Assembly: GCA_964564625.1 (NCBI GenBank)
Contig: CAZMBE010000003.1
Coordinates: 73,410-137,409, forward strand
From: UBA2185 sp964564625
Lineage (GTDB): Bacteria; Desulfobacterota; Syntrophia; Syntrophales; UBA2185
Direction of reading: 5' to 3'
Length of the DNA stretch: 64,000 bases
Position numbers and translations under genes: made by a program. This document shows positions 1 to 8,948 of the stretch, one piece after another. Position 1 is the first letter of the stretch. Every line of letters starts with the position of its first letter. Under the pieces are notes generated by a model. That model was not told where the DNA came from and did not search any database. It saw only the letters and a list, made by a program, of their open reading frames with translations.

Positions 1-616
1 AAGGAAGTATGATATAGTTTTTTCTATTGGTCCCGCGGGGACGGGTAAGACATACCTGGCTATGGCCATGGCGGTATCGGCCCTGCTTGACAAGAAAGTT
101 AACCGTATTGTTCTGGCGAGACCCGCTGTAGAAGCAGGCGAAAAACTCGGATTCTTACCCGGTGACCTTTCAGAAAAAGTTAACCCGTATCTCAGACCTC
201 TATATGATGCACTTTTTGATATGATAGATTTTGATAAAGCTTCAGCGCTTATTCATAAAGGTGTAATCGAAGTTGCACCACTTGCGTTTATGAGAGGAAG
301 AACCCTGAATGATTCTTTCGTGATCCTTGATGAAGCACAGAATACTACGTCGGAACAGATGAAGATGTTCCTGACAAGGCTGGGGTTCGGTTCAAACGCT
401 GTCATAACGGGTGATATCACACAGATTGATCTCCCATGCGATAAGATATCCGGTCTTGTAGAAGCAGAAACTATCCTGAAAAAAATAGAAGGAATCAAAT
501 TTGTATATTTTTCTGAAATTGATGTCGTGAGACATCCATTAGTCCAGGATGTGATTCGCGCTTACAATCATTTAGATCGCGGAAAGAGAAAAAGTAAAAA
601 GACCTTATCATCATGA
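1..616 (+). CDS. phoH: PhoH-family ATPase (YbeZ), 5' end outside window
   Basis: The reading frame is already open at base 2, so the gene begins before the window. The first visible residues carry a Walker A loop, GPAGTGKT, followed by a Walker B-like segment (FVILDEAQN) and the family motif NAVITGDITQIDLP. This is the PhoH-type P-loop ATPase core; family members are predicted RNA-associated ATPases that work with the rRNA endonuclease YbeY. The end is intact, with a Lys/Arg-rich tail. Its stop codon overlaps the next gene's start (ATGATGA-type overlap at 613-616), so the two are probably translationally coupled. The ybeY gene lies one gene downstream, supporting the YbeZ assignment. Any N-terminal domain cannot be seen. 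Confidence 0.93.
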   Translation, partial: RKYDIVFSIGPAGTGKTYLAMAMAVSALLDKKVNRIVLARPAVEAGEKLGFLPGDLSEKVNPYLRPLYDALFDMIDFDKASALIHKGVIEVAPLAFMRGRTLNDSFVILDEAQNTTSEQMKMFLTRLGFGSNAVITGDITQIDLPCDKISGLVEAETILKKIEGIKFVYFSEIDVVRHPLVQDVIRAYNHLDRGKRKSKKTLSS

Positions 617-2970
617 TGCGCAAAATCTTTAATATTAGACAGACGACCAAAATATTTAAGAAAGTATTCAAACACATACCATCAGTACCAACGTTTGCGG
701 CAAAAATTGCATTCAATAGATGGACTATTGCCATTTCTTTAAGTGCTATTTTGACCTTTCTTCTAACACCACAAGTTCACTTTTTTGATCCTGATTATAA
801 AGTCGGTTCCATCGCTGTGAGAGATGTAAGGGCCGATCGGGATTTTCTTGTTGAAGACAGATTATCTACGGAACAAAAAAGGGCAGAGGCAATAAAGGAT
901 TTCAAGTCTGTGTATGATTATGACAGTGATACTCCTTCTCAGCTAAGAGCGACTGTCACTCGCGCTTTCTCTTCGACAGAACAAACATATAATCCCGGTG
1001 CCAACAGGTCGTTGAACCAGCTTTCTTTACAACAGCTGAGAAACAATTTTGAGAATGCTTTAGGGATTACCCTCACTGATGACGAATTTTATACGCTGCA
1101 AAATAATAAATTTTCTCCTTATATATCAGATAAAATTTCGAGACTTATTACAAGTGTCTACCATACTGCATTAATAACCAATGCAGAATTTACAAAACAG
1201 GATTTGAGTAACGGTATCGTAATCAGAGATATCAAGAATCAGAAGGAAAGAATTGAAACTAATCTCAAAACCATTCAGCATATCGATACTGTTGATGCTA
1301 AGCTCTTAAAGAAGGCATACAATATACTAGAAAGCGATAGCGGAAACTTAAAGAATGTTATTGTTCCTTTAACCAAAAAGTTGATCCAGCCAAATTTAAC
1401 CTTCAACAAGAGTGCCTCAGAAAGGAAAAAACAGACAATTCAGAATGATATTAAACCTGTTTTTTTTCAGGTTTTAAAGGATGAAATCATAATACGGGAA
1501 GGGCAAAAAATTTCACCTCTTGATCAGGACAAGCTTACAGCATTTTTTGTTGGCAGAGGTGAAAAATCTTTTTCAAACATATCCATTCTTTTAGGCACAT
1601 TCTTTTTGATTTTATCTCTCTCGATTGTTCTTTCTTATTTAACCACAAAGACATCTCAGATTAAAGATAATATTACTGATATTATCTTTCTCAGTGTTAC
1701 CATAGTTTTTCAAATTATCCTGGTAAGAGCAGGGATTTTTATGTCTGAAGCTATTAACCGGGCGTTCCCTCTTTTTCCAACAGAAGCATACTATTATGCC
1801 ATACCTTTTGCCGCTGGTGCAATGCTGGTGGGAATTCTTATCAATCGGAATATTGCCCTTATATTCTCTATTTATGCATCAGTTCTTGCCGCTTTCTTAT
1901 TCGATGGTAAAATATCAATCATGCTTTTTTCCTTTCTGGGGAGTGTAGCTGCATCGTATCATATTGCATACAGCAAGCAACGATCGGCTTTTTTTAAAGT
2001 TGGCCTCTTGTTGGGAGTGATAAATTGCACCACCATTCTATTCCTCTGTCTGTCTTCTCCATCATGTAGCATTTTATCTGCAACTACAGTTATAAACCTT
2101 TCCATGGGATTCATGAGCGGCATTGTTTCAGCAATCATCGTCGCAGGAATTATACCCCTCTTTGAAACCCTATTTAACTATACAACTGATATAAAGCTGT
2201 TGGAACTGGCCAATCTAAATCAGCCAATATTCCAGCGAATGATCATGGAAGCTCCTGGCACATATCACCATAGTATTATTGTTGCCTCACTGGTTGAAGC
2301 CGCAGCTGAAGCTATCGGAGCAAATCCGCTTCTCGCAAAGGTCAGTGCATATTATCATGACATTGGAAAAATTAAGAAGCCACAATATTTTATTGAAAAC
2401 CAGAGGAACTCTGAAAACAAGCACAACAAACTTTCCCCCAGAATGAGCAGCCTCATTATTACCTCTCATGTGAAAGACGGATGTGAACTCGCGAACGAGG
2501 ATAAACTTGGGACGCAAATTACTAACATCATCAGAGAGCACCATGGAACAAGTCTTGTAAGTTATTTTTATGAAAAAGCGAAGCATGACAGAGATTCCTC
2601 TATCAGAGCTCTGCCTGAAAGCGATTTTCGTTATCCCGGACCAAAGCCCCAGAGCAGAGAAGCGGGACTTGTACTTCTGGGTGACGTTATTGAAGCCTCA
2701 TCAAGGACATTATCAAATCCCACTCCCTCAAGAATCAAAAATCTTGTAAGAGAAAGAATTGATAAAGTTTTAATGGATGGTCAACTTGACGAATGCAAAT
2801 TAACACTGTACGACTTGAATATAATTGCCGAGACATTCACAAGAATTCTTAATGGCATCTTCCACCAAAGGATTGATTATCCGGAAATGGTGGTCCGCGA
2901 CTTTAACGGTAGCAGAAAAGCAAATAATGTCTATTCTCATCGAAAACAGGCAGAAAAAATTAAGCCTTGA
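613..2970 (+). CDS. pgpH: 7TM-HD family cyclic-dinucleotide phosphodiesterase (PgpH-like)
   Basis: A 785-residue membrane protein. An N-terminal transmembrane helix (about residues 37-55) is followed by a long extracytoplasmic region (about 60-310, the 7TMR-HDED type), a bundle of about seven hydrophobic helices (about 320-530), and a cytoplasmic HD domain. The HD domain shows the metal-binding pattern: a conserved His in the segment APGTYHHSI (about 550), the HD pair in YYHDIGKIKKP (about 580), and later His and Asp residues. In Listeria PgpH this family hydrolyses c-di-AMP; that activity here is inference from the family. The gene overlaps phoH by 4 bp and ybeY by 44 bp, so the three form one tight operon. 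Two adjacent ATGs (613, 616) could both serve as start. Confidence 0.9.
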   Translation: MMRKIFNIRQTTKIFKKVFKHIPSVPTFAAKIAFNRWTIAISLSAILTFLLTPQVHFFDPDYKVGSIAVRDVRADRDFLVEDRLSTEQKRAEAIKDFKSVYDYDSDTPSQLRATVTRAFSSTEQTYNPGANRSLNQLSLQQLRNNFENALGITLTDDEFYTLQNNKFSPYISDKISRLITSVYHTALITNAEFTKQDLSNGIVIRDIKNQKERIETNLKTIQHIDTVDAKLLKKAYNILESDSGNLKNVIVPLTKKLIQPNLTFNKSASERKKQTIQNDIKPVFFQVLKDEIIIREGQKISPLDQDKLTAFFVGRGEKSFSNISILLGTFFLILSLSIVLSYLTTKTSQIKDNITDIIFLSVTIVFQIILVRAGIFMSEAINRAFPLFPTEAYYYAIPFAAGAMLVGILINRNIALIFSIYASVLAAFLFDGKISIMLFSFLGSVAASYHIAYSKQRSAFFKVGLLLGVINCTTILFLCLSSPSCSILSATTVINLSMGFMSGIVSAIIVAGIIPLFETLFNYTTDIKLLELANLNQPIFQRMIMEAPGTYHHSIIVASLVEAAAEAIGANPLLAKVSAYYHDIGKIKKPQYFIENQRNSENKHNKLSPRMSSLIITSHVKDGCELANEDKLGTQITNIIREHHGTSLVSYFYEKAKHDRDSSIRALPESDFRYPGPKPQSREAGLVLLGDVIEASSRTLSNPTPSRIKNLVRERIDKVLMDGQLDECKLTLYDLNIIAETFTRILNGIFHQRIDYPEMVVRDFNGSRKANNVYSHRKQAEKIKP

Positions 2971-3379
2971 TCTCAAGCGCATACGATACATGATGAGTGA
3001 AATATTGAATTATGTAAATCGTAATGATAATGAAATCAGTCTGCTGTTCGTTGATAACGAAGAAATACGATCTTTAAACAAACGTTATTTAAATCGTGAT
3101 TATCCTACGAATGTTATAAGTTTTTCTTTAACAGATGGACAACACGGAAATATAAATCCTCACGTTCTCGGCGATATCGTCATTTCAGTGGAAAAAGCGA
3201 TTGAAGATGCCGAAGAAGCAGATATTGAATTAAATGATGAGATAGACTTTCTCATGATTCATGGCGTTCTTCATCTCCTCGGTTATAACCATGAAGACAC
3301 AAGTGAAACTGAGGCTATAAAAATGGATAAAAAGGAAAAGGAGCTATTTTTCATGCTGAAAGGATACCAGCTTGAATAA
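2927..3379 (+). CDS. ybeY: Endoribonuclease YbeY
   Basis: A 150-residue protein carrying the zinc-binding signature HGVLHLLGYNHE near the C-terminus, which is the hallmark of YbeY, the single-strand endoribonuclease for 16S rRNA 3' processing and ribosome quality control. The open frame extends back to 2825, but the start at 2927 (MSILIENRQ) gives the usual family length, and the extra upstream residues only translate the end of pgpH in another frame. It overlaps pgpH by 44 bp. The gene order phoH-pgpH-ybeY places a cyclic-dinucleotide phosphodiesterase between the two YbeY/YbeZ partners. The next gene converges from the other strand only about 30 bp away. Confidence 0.93.
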   Translation: MSILIENRQKKLSLDLKRIRYMMSEILNYVNRNDNEISLLFVDNEEIRSLNKRYLNRDYPTNVISFSLTDGQHGNINPHVLGDIVISVEKAIEDAEEADIELNDEIDFLMIHGVLHLLGYNHEDTSETEAIKMDKKEKELFFMLKGYQLE

Positions 3380-3410
3380 TAAAGAAAACATGATATTGAT
3401 TTCTTATCGT

Positions 3411-5345
3411 TTATTTCACCACAATAACCTGTCCAGGGTGAATACTATCATCTTTTTCTAACTTATTGATGTTACGTATCTTATCAAGGCTTATCCCATT
3501 TTTTTTCGCAATTACCTCCAGGTTGTCTCCCTTTCGAACAGTATAAGTTTTGGACGCAACATTTGTAATGGTGTCTTTTCTTTTTTTATTGCCTTTTGTT
3601 GGGACTGTTTTATCTGAATTACTATTTTGTTCCATTGCTTCGTTTTTTGAACTAAGTATAATCACCTGACCGGGTGTAATACCTTTTAGTTCTTTAAATT
3701 TGTTTAACCTTTTAATTTCGTCAACGCTAGTATCATACCGTTTCGCGAGAGATGTCAGCGTATCACCTCGTCTCACTTTATATTTAATAACATCCCCGCT
3801 CGCCTGAATTTTAGTACTTTCTGGTCGTTTCATCGATTTAATCTTCGCATAGCGGGAAACATTTAAAGGTATAATTATTCGTTGACCCGCTTTGACCTTT
3901 TTTCTACCCGATATGTGATTGCAGTCCATAATCGCGCTCACGGAAGTTCCATACCTGCGGGCAATTGAAACGACGGTTTCCGCGCGTTTCGCCCTGTAAG
4001 TGATGAACGTCTGGCGTGGTTTTTCGTACTTTGGAATTTCATCAACAATCTTAACAAATTTACCCGTATATTCGGAGGGAACTTTAAAATTATATTCTTT
4101 GTCAGGGGTGATTTTCTGCCTCAGTTCCGAATTAAGGGAAACAACCACTTCTTCACTTGTTCCAAGATGTTCAGCAATATCCTGTAACCTCATTGACTTA
4201 TTTATTTTAACGGTTTCGTAGTTGTAGAAGCTTTGTTTTTCTGATTCTTCGTAAAGGTCAATACCGTATTTTTTAGGATCTCTAATTATATGGAGTGTAG
4301 CAAGAAAGCGCGGTACATAACGCGCCGTTTCATTAGGAAGCTGATGGTAAAGATCCCAGAATCTGTCGAAATAGTTAATATGCTGCCTTGATATGACTTT
4401 GAGAACCCTCCCTTCACCACAATTATACGCAGCCAGAACCGTGAGCCAATCACCAAACATACCATGTAGTTCTTTTAAATAATCTATTGCTGCCTTTGTT
4501 GATTTTTCAACATCCAGCCTTTCGTCAACCCATTCGTCACGAGTAAGTCCGTATTTGTAACCTGTCGACGGAATAAATTGCCAAAGGCCGAGGGCTCGCG
4601 CCCTTGAGAGTGCATGGACCTTAAACCCGCTTTCCACAAGAGGCAACCATGATAACTCTTCCGGCAAGCCAGCCTTTCTCAACTCCCTTATGATGATGGG
4701 ACGATAGAAGCCGGAACGTTTATAGGACTGTATAAAAAAATCTTTTTCGATGGTTTGAAAAAGCCTGATTTCTTTCTCAACATCAGCATTGATTATATGT
4801 GGTATCTCGCTTCGTTTACCATTCGTCTTTGTATGCTTCGATGAGTAAATAGCAAGGAGCTGTTTCGATATAAGTAAACGCAGGTCATCTTTCTGGCGTG
4901 CAATATCCGGTTCTCCGTTTGTATCGAGCAGCAAGGCATAGGCTTGATCTAACAGATCCAAGGCATTTTCCAGATCACCTTTTATCCAGTACGCACGGGA
5001 TTCATTCAACAAGATAAGGGCTTCTTCCATTATGTCACTGCCCTTTTCCCTTTCCTTGTCTTTTTTCACCTTTTTTACATGATGACCATCTTTTCTTTCT
5101 GAAGATACGTCCTTATCATGCTTTTCTTTTTGTTTTTGGCCAAGAGAAGATTCTTCTTTGGCGGAGGATTCTGTAGTGTTATATTTGTTTTCATCTATGG
5201 ATATTTTTTCTGCGCTGATGGAACTGTTAAAAGGTTCATTTTCAGTCTTACTTTGACCAAAAGCATTACCAACGAAATTATTATGACAAAGAACAAATAG
5301 TATGGCGGTAACTGATAGAAGAAAGCGATTTCTTCTTAACATCAT
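3411..5345 (-). CDS. mltD: MltD-type membrane-bound lytic transglycosylase with LysM repeats
   Basis: A 644-residue exported protein with a signal peptide (hydrophobic residues about 8-30), a charged low-complexity segment (about 35-105) and a helical region. It then has a transglycosylase SLT domain with the catalytic Glu in LPLVESGFKVHA (about residue 237), ALGLWQFIPSTG and LAAYNCGEGRV. The C-terminal third carries a degenerate LysM-like segment (about 375-425) and three clear LysM repeats (about 447-492, 520-566, 599-644), each with the GDTL/GDNL-type core or its variant. Such enzymes cleave peptidoglycan to anhydromuropeptides, and LysM binds glycan strands. The start ATG has a good ribosome site (AAGGAG, 6-nt spacing). 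It lies downstream of prfB on the same strand, separated by an inverted repeat. Confidence 0.92.
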   Translation of the reverse strand: MMLRRNRFLLSVTAILFVLCHNNFVGNAFGQSKTENEPFNSSISAEKISIDENKYNTTESSAKEESSLGQKQKEKHDKDVSSERKDGHHVKKVKKDKEREKGSDIMEEALILLNESRAYWIKGDLENALDLLDQAYALLLDTNGEPDIARQKDDLRLLISKQLLAIYSSKHTKTNGKRSEIPHIINADVEKEIRLFQTIEKDFFIQSYKRSGFYRPIIIRELRKAGLPEELSWLPLVESGFKVHALSRARALGLWQFIPSTGYKYGLTRDEWVDERLDVEKSTKAAIDYLKELHGMFGDWLTVLAAYNCGEGRVLKVISRQHINYFDRFWDLYHQLPNETARYVPRFLATLHIIRDPKKYGIDLYEESEKQSFYNYETVKINKSMRLQDIAEHLGTSEEVVVSLNSELRQKITPDKEYNFKVPSEYTGKFVKIVDEIPKYEKPRQTFITYRAKRAETVVSIARRYGTSVSAIMDCNHISGRKKVKAGQRIIIPLNVSRYAKIKSMKRPESTKIQASGDVIKYKVRRGDTLTSLAKRYDTSVDEIKRLNKFKELKGITPGQVIILSSKNEAMEQNSNSDKTVPTKGNKKRKDTITNVASKTYTVRKGDNLEVIAKKNGISLDKIRNINKLEKDDSIHPGQVIVVK

Positions 5346-5379
5346 AATGAACTCCTTTGCGGTTTATACAGCTATAAGT

Positions 5380-5403
5380 CCTATCAGTGATTTATATGAT
5401 AGG
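5380..5403. repeat. Short inverted repeat between prfB and mltD
   Basis: CCTATCA and TGATAGG form a perfect 7-bp inverted repeat around a 10-base AT-rich loop. There is no T-tract on either side, so it is not a standard intrinsic terminator. It sits about 35 bp upstream of the mltD start and could be an operator or a weak RNA hairpin. The sequence cannot decide between these. Confidence 0.4.
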
Positions 5404-5441
5404 CGCTTATATCACACATTGACACTTCGATATACATATAT

Positions 5442-6531
5442 TTAACTCAACAGATATGTCTCAATGAAATCGTCTATATCACCATCCAATACTCTGTTTG
5501 CATTACCTACCTCAAGGTTAGTCCTGTGATCTTTGACAAGTTTATAAGGATGTAAGATATAAGAGCGAATTTGACTGCCCCAGGCGATGTCTTTTTTTGT
5601 CTTATTTAGTTCGTCAATTTTCTTCCTTTGTTCTTGTATTTCCATTTCGTAAAGCCGCGACTTTAGGAATTTCATTGCCATGGCCTTATTCTTATGCTGC
5701 GATCGCTCATTCTGGCATTGTACTACTATCCCCGTCTGCAAATGAGTAATTCTCACCGCTGAATCCGTTTTATTCACATGCTGACCACCTGCCCCTGTAG
5801 ATCTGTACGTATCTATGCGTAGGTCATTATCATCAATTTCTATGTTTATTTCATCGTCTACTTCTGGATACACAAAAACAGAGGCAAACGATGTATGACG
5901 ACGAGCTCCGGAATCAAAAGGCGATATCCGAACAAGTCTGTGAATGCCAATCTCAGCCTTGGCATAGCCGTAGGCATACTCTCCCTCAATCGTCAAGGAA
6001 ACACTCTTTACACCGGCTTCATCACCAGGCTGATAATCAATAATAGTGGCAGAAAAACTCTTCCGTTCAGCCCATCGTAAATACATTCTTAAAAGCATCT
6101 CCACCCAGTCTTGAGCTTCTGTTCCTCCTGCGCCGGCGTGAATGGTCATGATGGCATTCATCGAATCCTGCGGAGAGCCCAGCATCAATTTGAGCTCTTC
6201 ATTTCTTACGGATGACCGGAGCCTGTTTATATCTTTTCCTATCTCTTCAACTGTTTTTTCATCATTTTCTTCGCTTGCTAAACTATACAGTATTTCTATA
6301 TCACTGATTTCGTCTTTGAGCTTCTTCCAGTTGTCGACGACCGTTTCTAATTTATTTTTTTCCTTGAGGGTTTCGCGCGCCTTTTCCTGCTCACTCCAGA
6401 AATCTTTATTTAGTGATGCTTTCTCTAGTCCCTTGATTTTCTCTTCCATGACATTGATGTCAAAGACATTCTCCCAAATGTTCTATTCTTTTTTTCAAAT
6501 CGTTTATTGTTTCTTGAATTTCCCCAATCAT
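5442..6531 (-). CDS. prfB: Peptide chain release factor 2, with programmed +1 frameshift
   Basis: RF2 recognises UGA/UAA stop codons and triggers peptide release. The long downstream frame carries the RF2-type SPF stop-recognition motif (RISPFDSGARRH) and the catalytic GGQ in GAGGQHVNKTDS (about residue 247). That frame alone (from 6449) lacks the usual N-terminus. Upstream, a short frame starts at ATG 6531 (MIGEIQETINDLKK...) and runs 23 codons to an in-frame TGA at 6462-6460, preceded by CTT. Shifting +1 at CTT-TGA-C gives Asp-Ile-Asn-Val and joins the main frame, for a 362-residue product of normal size. The start has a good ribosome site (AGGAG, about 9-nt spacing) and overlaps the lnt stop as ATGA. 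Confidence 0.96.
6459..6475 (-). promoter_or_regulatory. prfB autoregulatory frameshift site
   Basis: On the minus strand the sequence reads GGGAG (6475-6471), a 5-base spacer, then CTTTGAC (6465-6459). CTT-TGA is the classical RF2 slippery codon and stop, and GGGAG is a plausible internal Shine-Dalgarno stimulator, slightly further away than the 3-base spacing in E. coli. By the known mechanism, low RF2 lets the ribosome slip +1 and make full-length RF2. Confidence 0.93.
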
Positions 6532-8084
6532 TTCCTGTTCTCCTTTATACAAGTAATTAACACACAACATAGCAAAGATACCATGCAAATTAAAATAAAG
6601 ATATCACCATATTTTGTATAAACAGTTTTATAATTAATAAACTTTATTTTATCTTTTAATGCCGACCTCGTAAACAATTCCGTTTTAGAAACAATTTTCC
6701 CTGTCGGATCTATTATAGCGCTTACTCCAGTATTCGCAGACCTTACAAGATACAAACGATTTTCTATTGCTCTAAAAACCGTCATAGAAAGATGCTGATA
6801 TGGTGCTGATGTATTTCCAAACCAGGCATCATTCGTGATATTCACAAGTAAGTCAGCCCCCATCTTTTTGTAGGTTCTGCCAGCTTCAGGAAATATACCC
6901 TCATAGCAGATCAAGATGCCTAGCTTATGATTATTCATCGTTACGGGATAATATCCATTGCCCGAACGGAAGTCCCCAACGCCAACCACCAATTTATTAA
7001 TGAAGGGAAACAGTTTCCTCAAAGGCACAAACTCACCATATGGCACCAGGTGTACTTTATTGTACTGATCTGATATCTTTCCTTGAGGTGATAACAAAAA
7101 AGCACTATTTAATAATGAGACACAGTCTTCACCACCATCACACTCCTTTATATAACTTGGACTGCCGAAGAGAAGCCACTCTCCTGAATTTTGTGCAATA
7201 TTTACGATCTCACCGTGCATCCCGTTATTCTCATCCTGAAAGAAGAAAGGGACTGCTGTTTCAGGCCATACTGTTAATCCTGAGCGTGATGACTGTTTCT
7301 GTAAAGATAGCTGTTTATACGCACTAATTGTTTCATATTGAAACCGAGGATTCCATTTAATGCTTTGATCTATATTTCCTTGAATAATGGCGACATCCAT
7401 GGCTTCCGCCGTCTTATCCGCTTCCTCAAGGTGATGCGTTCTAAAGTGTCCGTACCCGGAAACGATAAGTATCAAACTGCAACCAAGGACTATTTCTCCC
7501 CATAGGCGCCTTCCCTTAAACTTGCTAGTCATGGCATCAAAAATAATGACGTTTACCAATACAATAAGGAATGTGATTCCAAACGTACCTGTAATATCAA
7601 CTATCTGAATTAAAGTTCTGTGCAGATATTGAGAGTGAGCGAGATTTTCCCAAGGAAATCCAGTAAACAGATGTGACTTTCCATATTCAAGACATGTCCA
7701 TAAAGCTGGTGCTGTGATGATTCTGGGTATGCCTTTATCTGTGAAGTATGTAAGACCCGACGTGAAAAGAGCTACATATATGCTGAGGTAAGCTGCCAAG
7801 AGCAGCATTATAAATACACCTAAATAATAAGGGAGGTATCCATAGTGTACGACAACATACATAATCCAGTACATGATTCCAACATTGGCTACAATACCTG
7901 TCACAAAGCCCAGGATAAAAGCTTCTTTCACGTCCGCATCCTTGAGCGCAAAGAAAAGGGGAACCAAAGCTACCCAGGCTATTATCCCTATTCCATATTT
8001 GGGAAACGAGAGAAAAAGGAGAATCCCGGAAGAAACAGTCAACAATAAATTTATTTTGCTTATCCTCAAGCTTCGTTTTTTCAA
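6528..8084 (-). CDS. lnt: Apolipoprotein N-acyltransferase
   Basis: A 518-residue inner-membrane enzyme that adds the third acyl chain to the N-terminal Cys of lipoproteins. The N-terminal part has about six hydrophobic helices (residues 10-220). The periplasmic nitrilase-fold domain follows, with the catalytic triad visible as Glu in LTVWPETAVPFF (about 273), Lys in YNKVHLVPYGEF (about 344) and Cys in LICYEGIFPEAGR (about 392), at spacings like E. coli E267/K335/C387. A C-terminal helix anchors the domain. The start codon is TTG at 8084, giving a 4-bp TTGA overlap with the corC stop. Its own stop overlaps the prfB start by 4 bp, so corC-lnt-prfB are coupled. Several predicted lipoproteins in this window are potential substrates. 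Confidence 0.94.
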   Translation of the reverse strand: MKKRSLRISKINLLLTVSSGILLFLSFPKYGIGIIAWVALVPLFFALKDADVKEAFILGFVTGIVANVGIMYWIMYVVVHYGYLPYYLGVFIMLLLAAYLSIYVALFTSGLTYFTDKGIPRIITAPALWTCLEYGKSHLFTGFPWENLAHSQYLHRTLIQIVDITGTFGITFLIVLVNVIIFDAMTSKFKGRRLWGEIVLGCSLILIVSGYGHFRTHHLEEADKTAEAMDVAIIQGNIDQSIKWNPRFQYETISAYKQLSLQKQSSRSGLTVWPETAVPFFFQDENNGMHGEIVNIAQNSGEWLLFGSPSYIKECDGGEDCVSLLNSAFLLSPQGKISDQYNKVHLVPYGEFVPLRKLFPFINKLVVGVGDFRSGNGYYPVTMNNHKLGILICYEGIFPEAGRTYKKMGADLLVNITNDAWFGNTSAPYQHLSMTVFRAIENRLYLVRSANTGVSAIIDPTGKIVSKTELFTRSALKDKIKFINYKTVYTKYGDIFILICMVSLLCCVLITCIKENRK

Positions 8085-8938
8085 TTTTTATCGACAACGC
8101 CCCTCTCGGCTTGAGAAGCATCTGTCTTTTTTACTTTGACCTTTTTTATACTTCGCTCGTCTGCAGATTCGATGATCATTTCCAGATTATCGACACGAAT
8201 AATTTCTCCGGATACAGGGATTTTTTTAATGACATTAAGAATATATCCCCCGAGAGTCTCAAACTTTCCTTCCGGGAACGTCATATTCAAGTAATTTTCA
8301 ATTGTCTCTATCTCCACCCTTCCGTCAATAAGCGTATACCCATCCTGCAGTTCGACTATATCCTCTTTTTTTGCATCATGTTCGTCATGTATTTCTCCAA
8401 CAATTTCTTCTATCAAATCTTCGAGGGTAACGAGGCCGGATGTACCGCCATATTCATCAATAACAATCGCCATGTGGTACTTCCTCTGCTTAAGTTCATG
8501 GAGCAGATGATGCGTATTTTTTGTCTCCGGGATGTAATAGGGTTTTCGCAGGCTCGACAAAATATCGTTTTCTGTGATGGGTTTCGACCAATATTTAAGA
8601 AGGTCCTTAACATTCAAAATACCGACAATGTTATCTACACTCCCTGCATAGACAGGCATCCTCGTATGCCCATTCTTAATCGTTAATTCCAAAATCTCTT
8701 CAACCGTTGCATCACTTCTAATCGCAATCATTTCGGTCCGGGGTATCATTACTTCCCGGACTATGGTTTCTCTGAATTCAAGTATGCTCTGAATCATTTC
8801 GCCTGATTGCTGATCTATAAGTCCTCTCTCTTCTCCGGAATCAATAATAGACTGAATTTCTTCCTCAAGACGTTTCTGTTCATCTGAGGAAATAAGCTTC
8901 TTGATTTTTGCAAATATTTTGCTGCTCAAAATACACAT
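8081..8938 (-). CDS. corC: CBS-domain protein, CorC/YbeX type
   Basis: A 285-residue cytosolic protein. It has two CBS motifs (about residues 65-185, including VMIPRTEMIAI and VIDEYGGTSGLVT) and a C-terminal CorC_HlyC transporter-associated domain (about 200-275). There is no DUF21 membrane domain, so it matches CorC/YbeX rather than the membrane HlyC/CNNM type. E. coli CorC has been linked to Mg/Co efflux, and YbeX to ribosome homeostasis; the exact role here is unknown. The ATG at 8938 has an AAAGGA ribosome site. The corC-lnt pairing is the same as in the gammaproteobacterial ybeZ-ybeY-ybeX-lnt operon, but here it is on the strand opposite ybeZ/ybeY. Confidence 0.9.
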   Translation of the reverse strand: MCILSSKIFAKIKKLISSDEQKRLEEEIQSIIDSGEERGLIDQQSGEMIQSILEFRETIVREVMIPRTEMIAIRSDATVEEILELTIKNGHTRMPVYAGSVDNIVGILNVKDLLKYWSKPITENDILSSLRKPYYIPETKNTHHLLHELKQRKYHMAIVIDEYGGTSGLVTLEDLIEEIVGEIHDEHDAKKEDIVELQDGYTLIDGRVEIETIENYLNMTFPEGKFETLGGYILNVIKKIPVSGEIIRVDNLEMIIESADERSIKKVKVKKTDASQAERGVVDKN

Positions 8939-8948
8939 CTTCCTTTCT

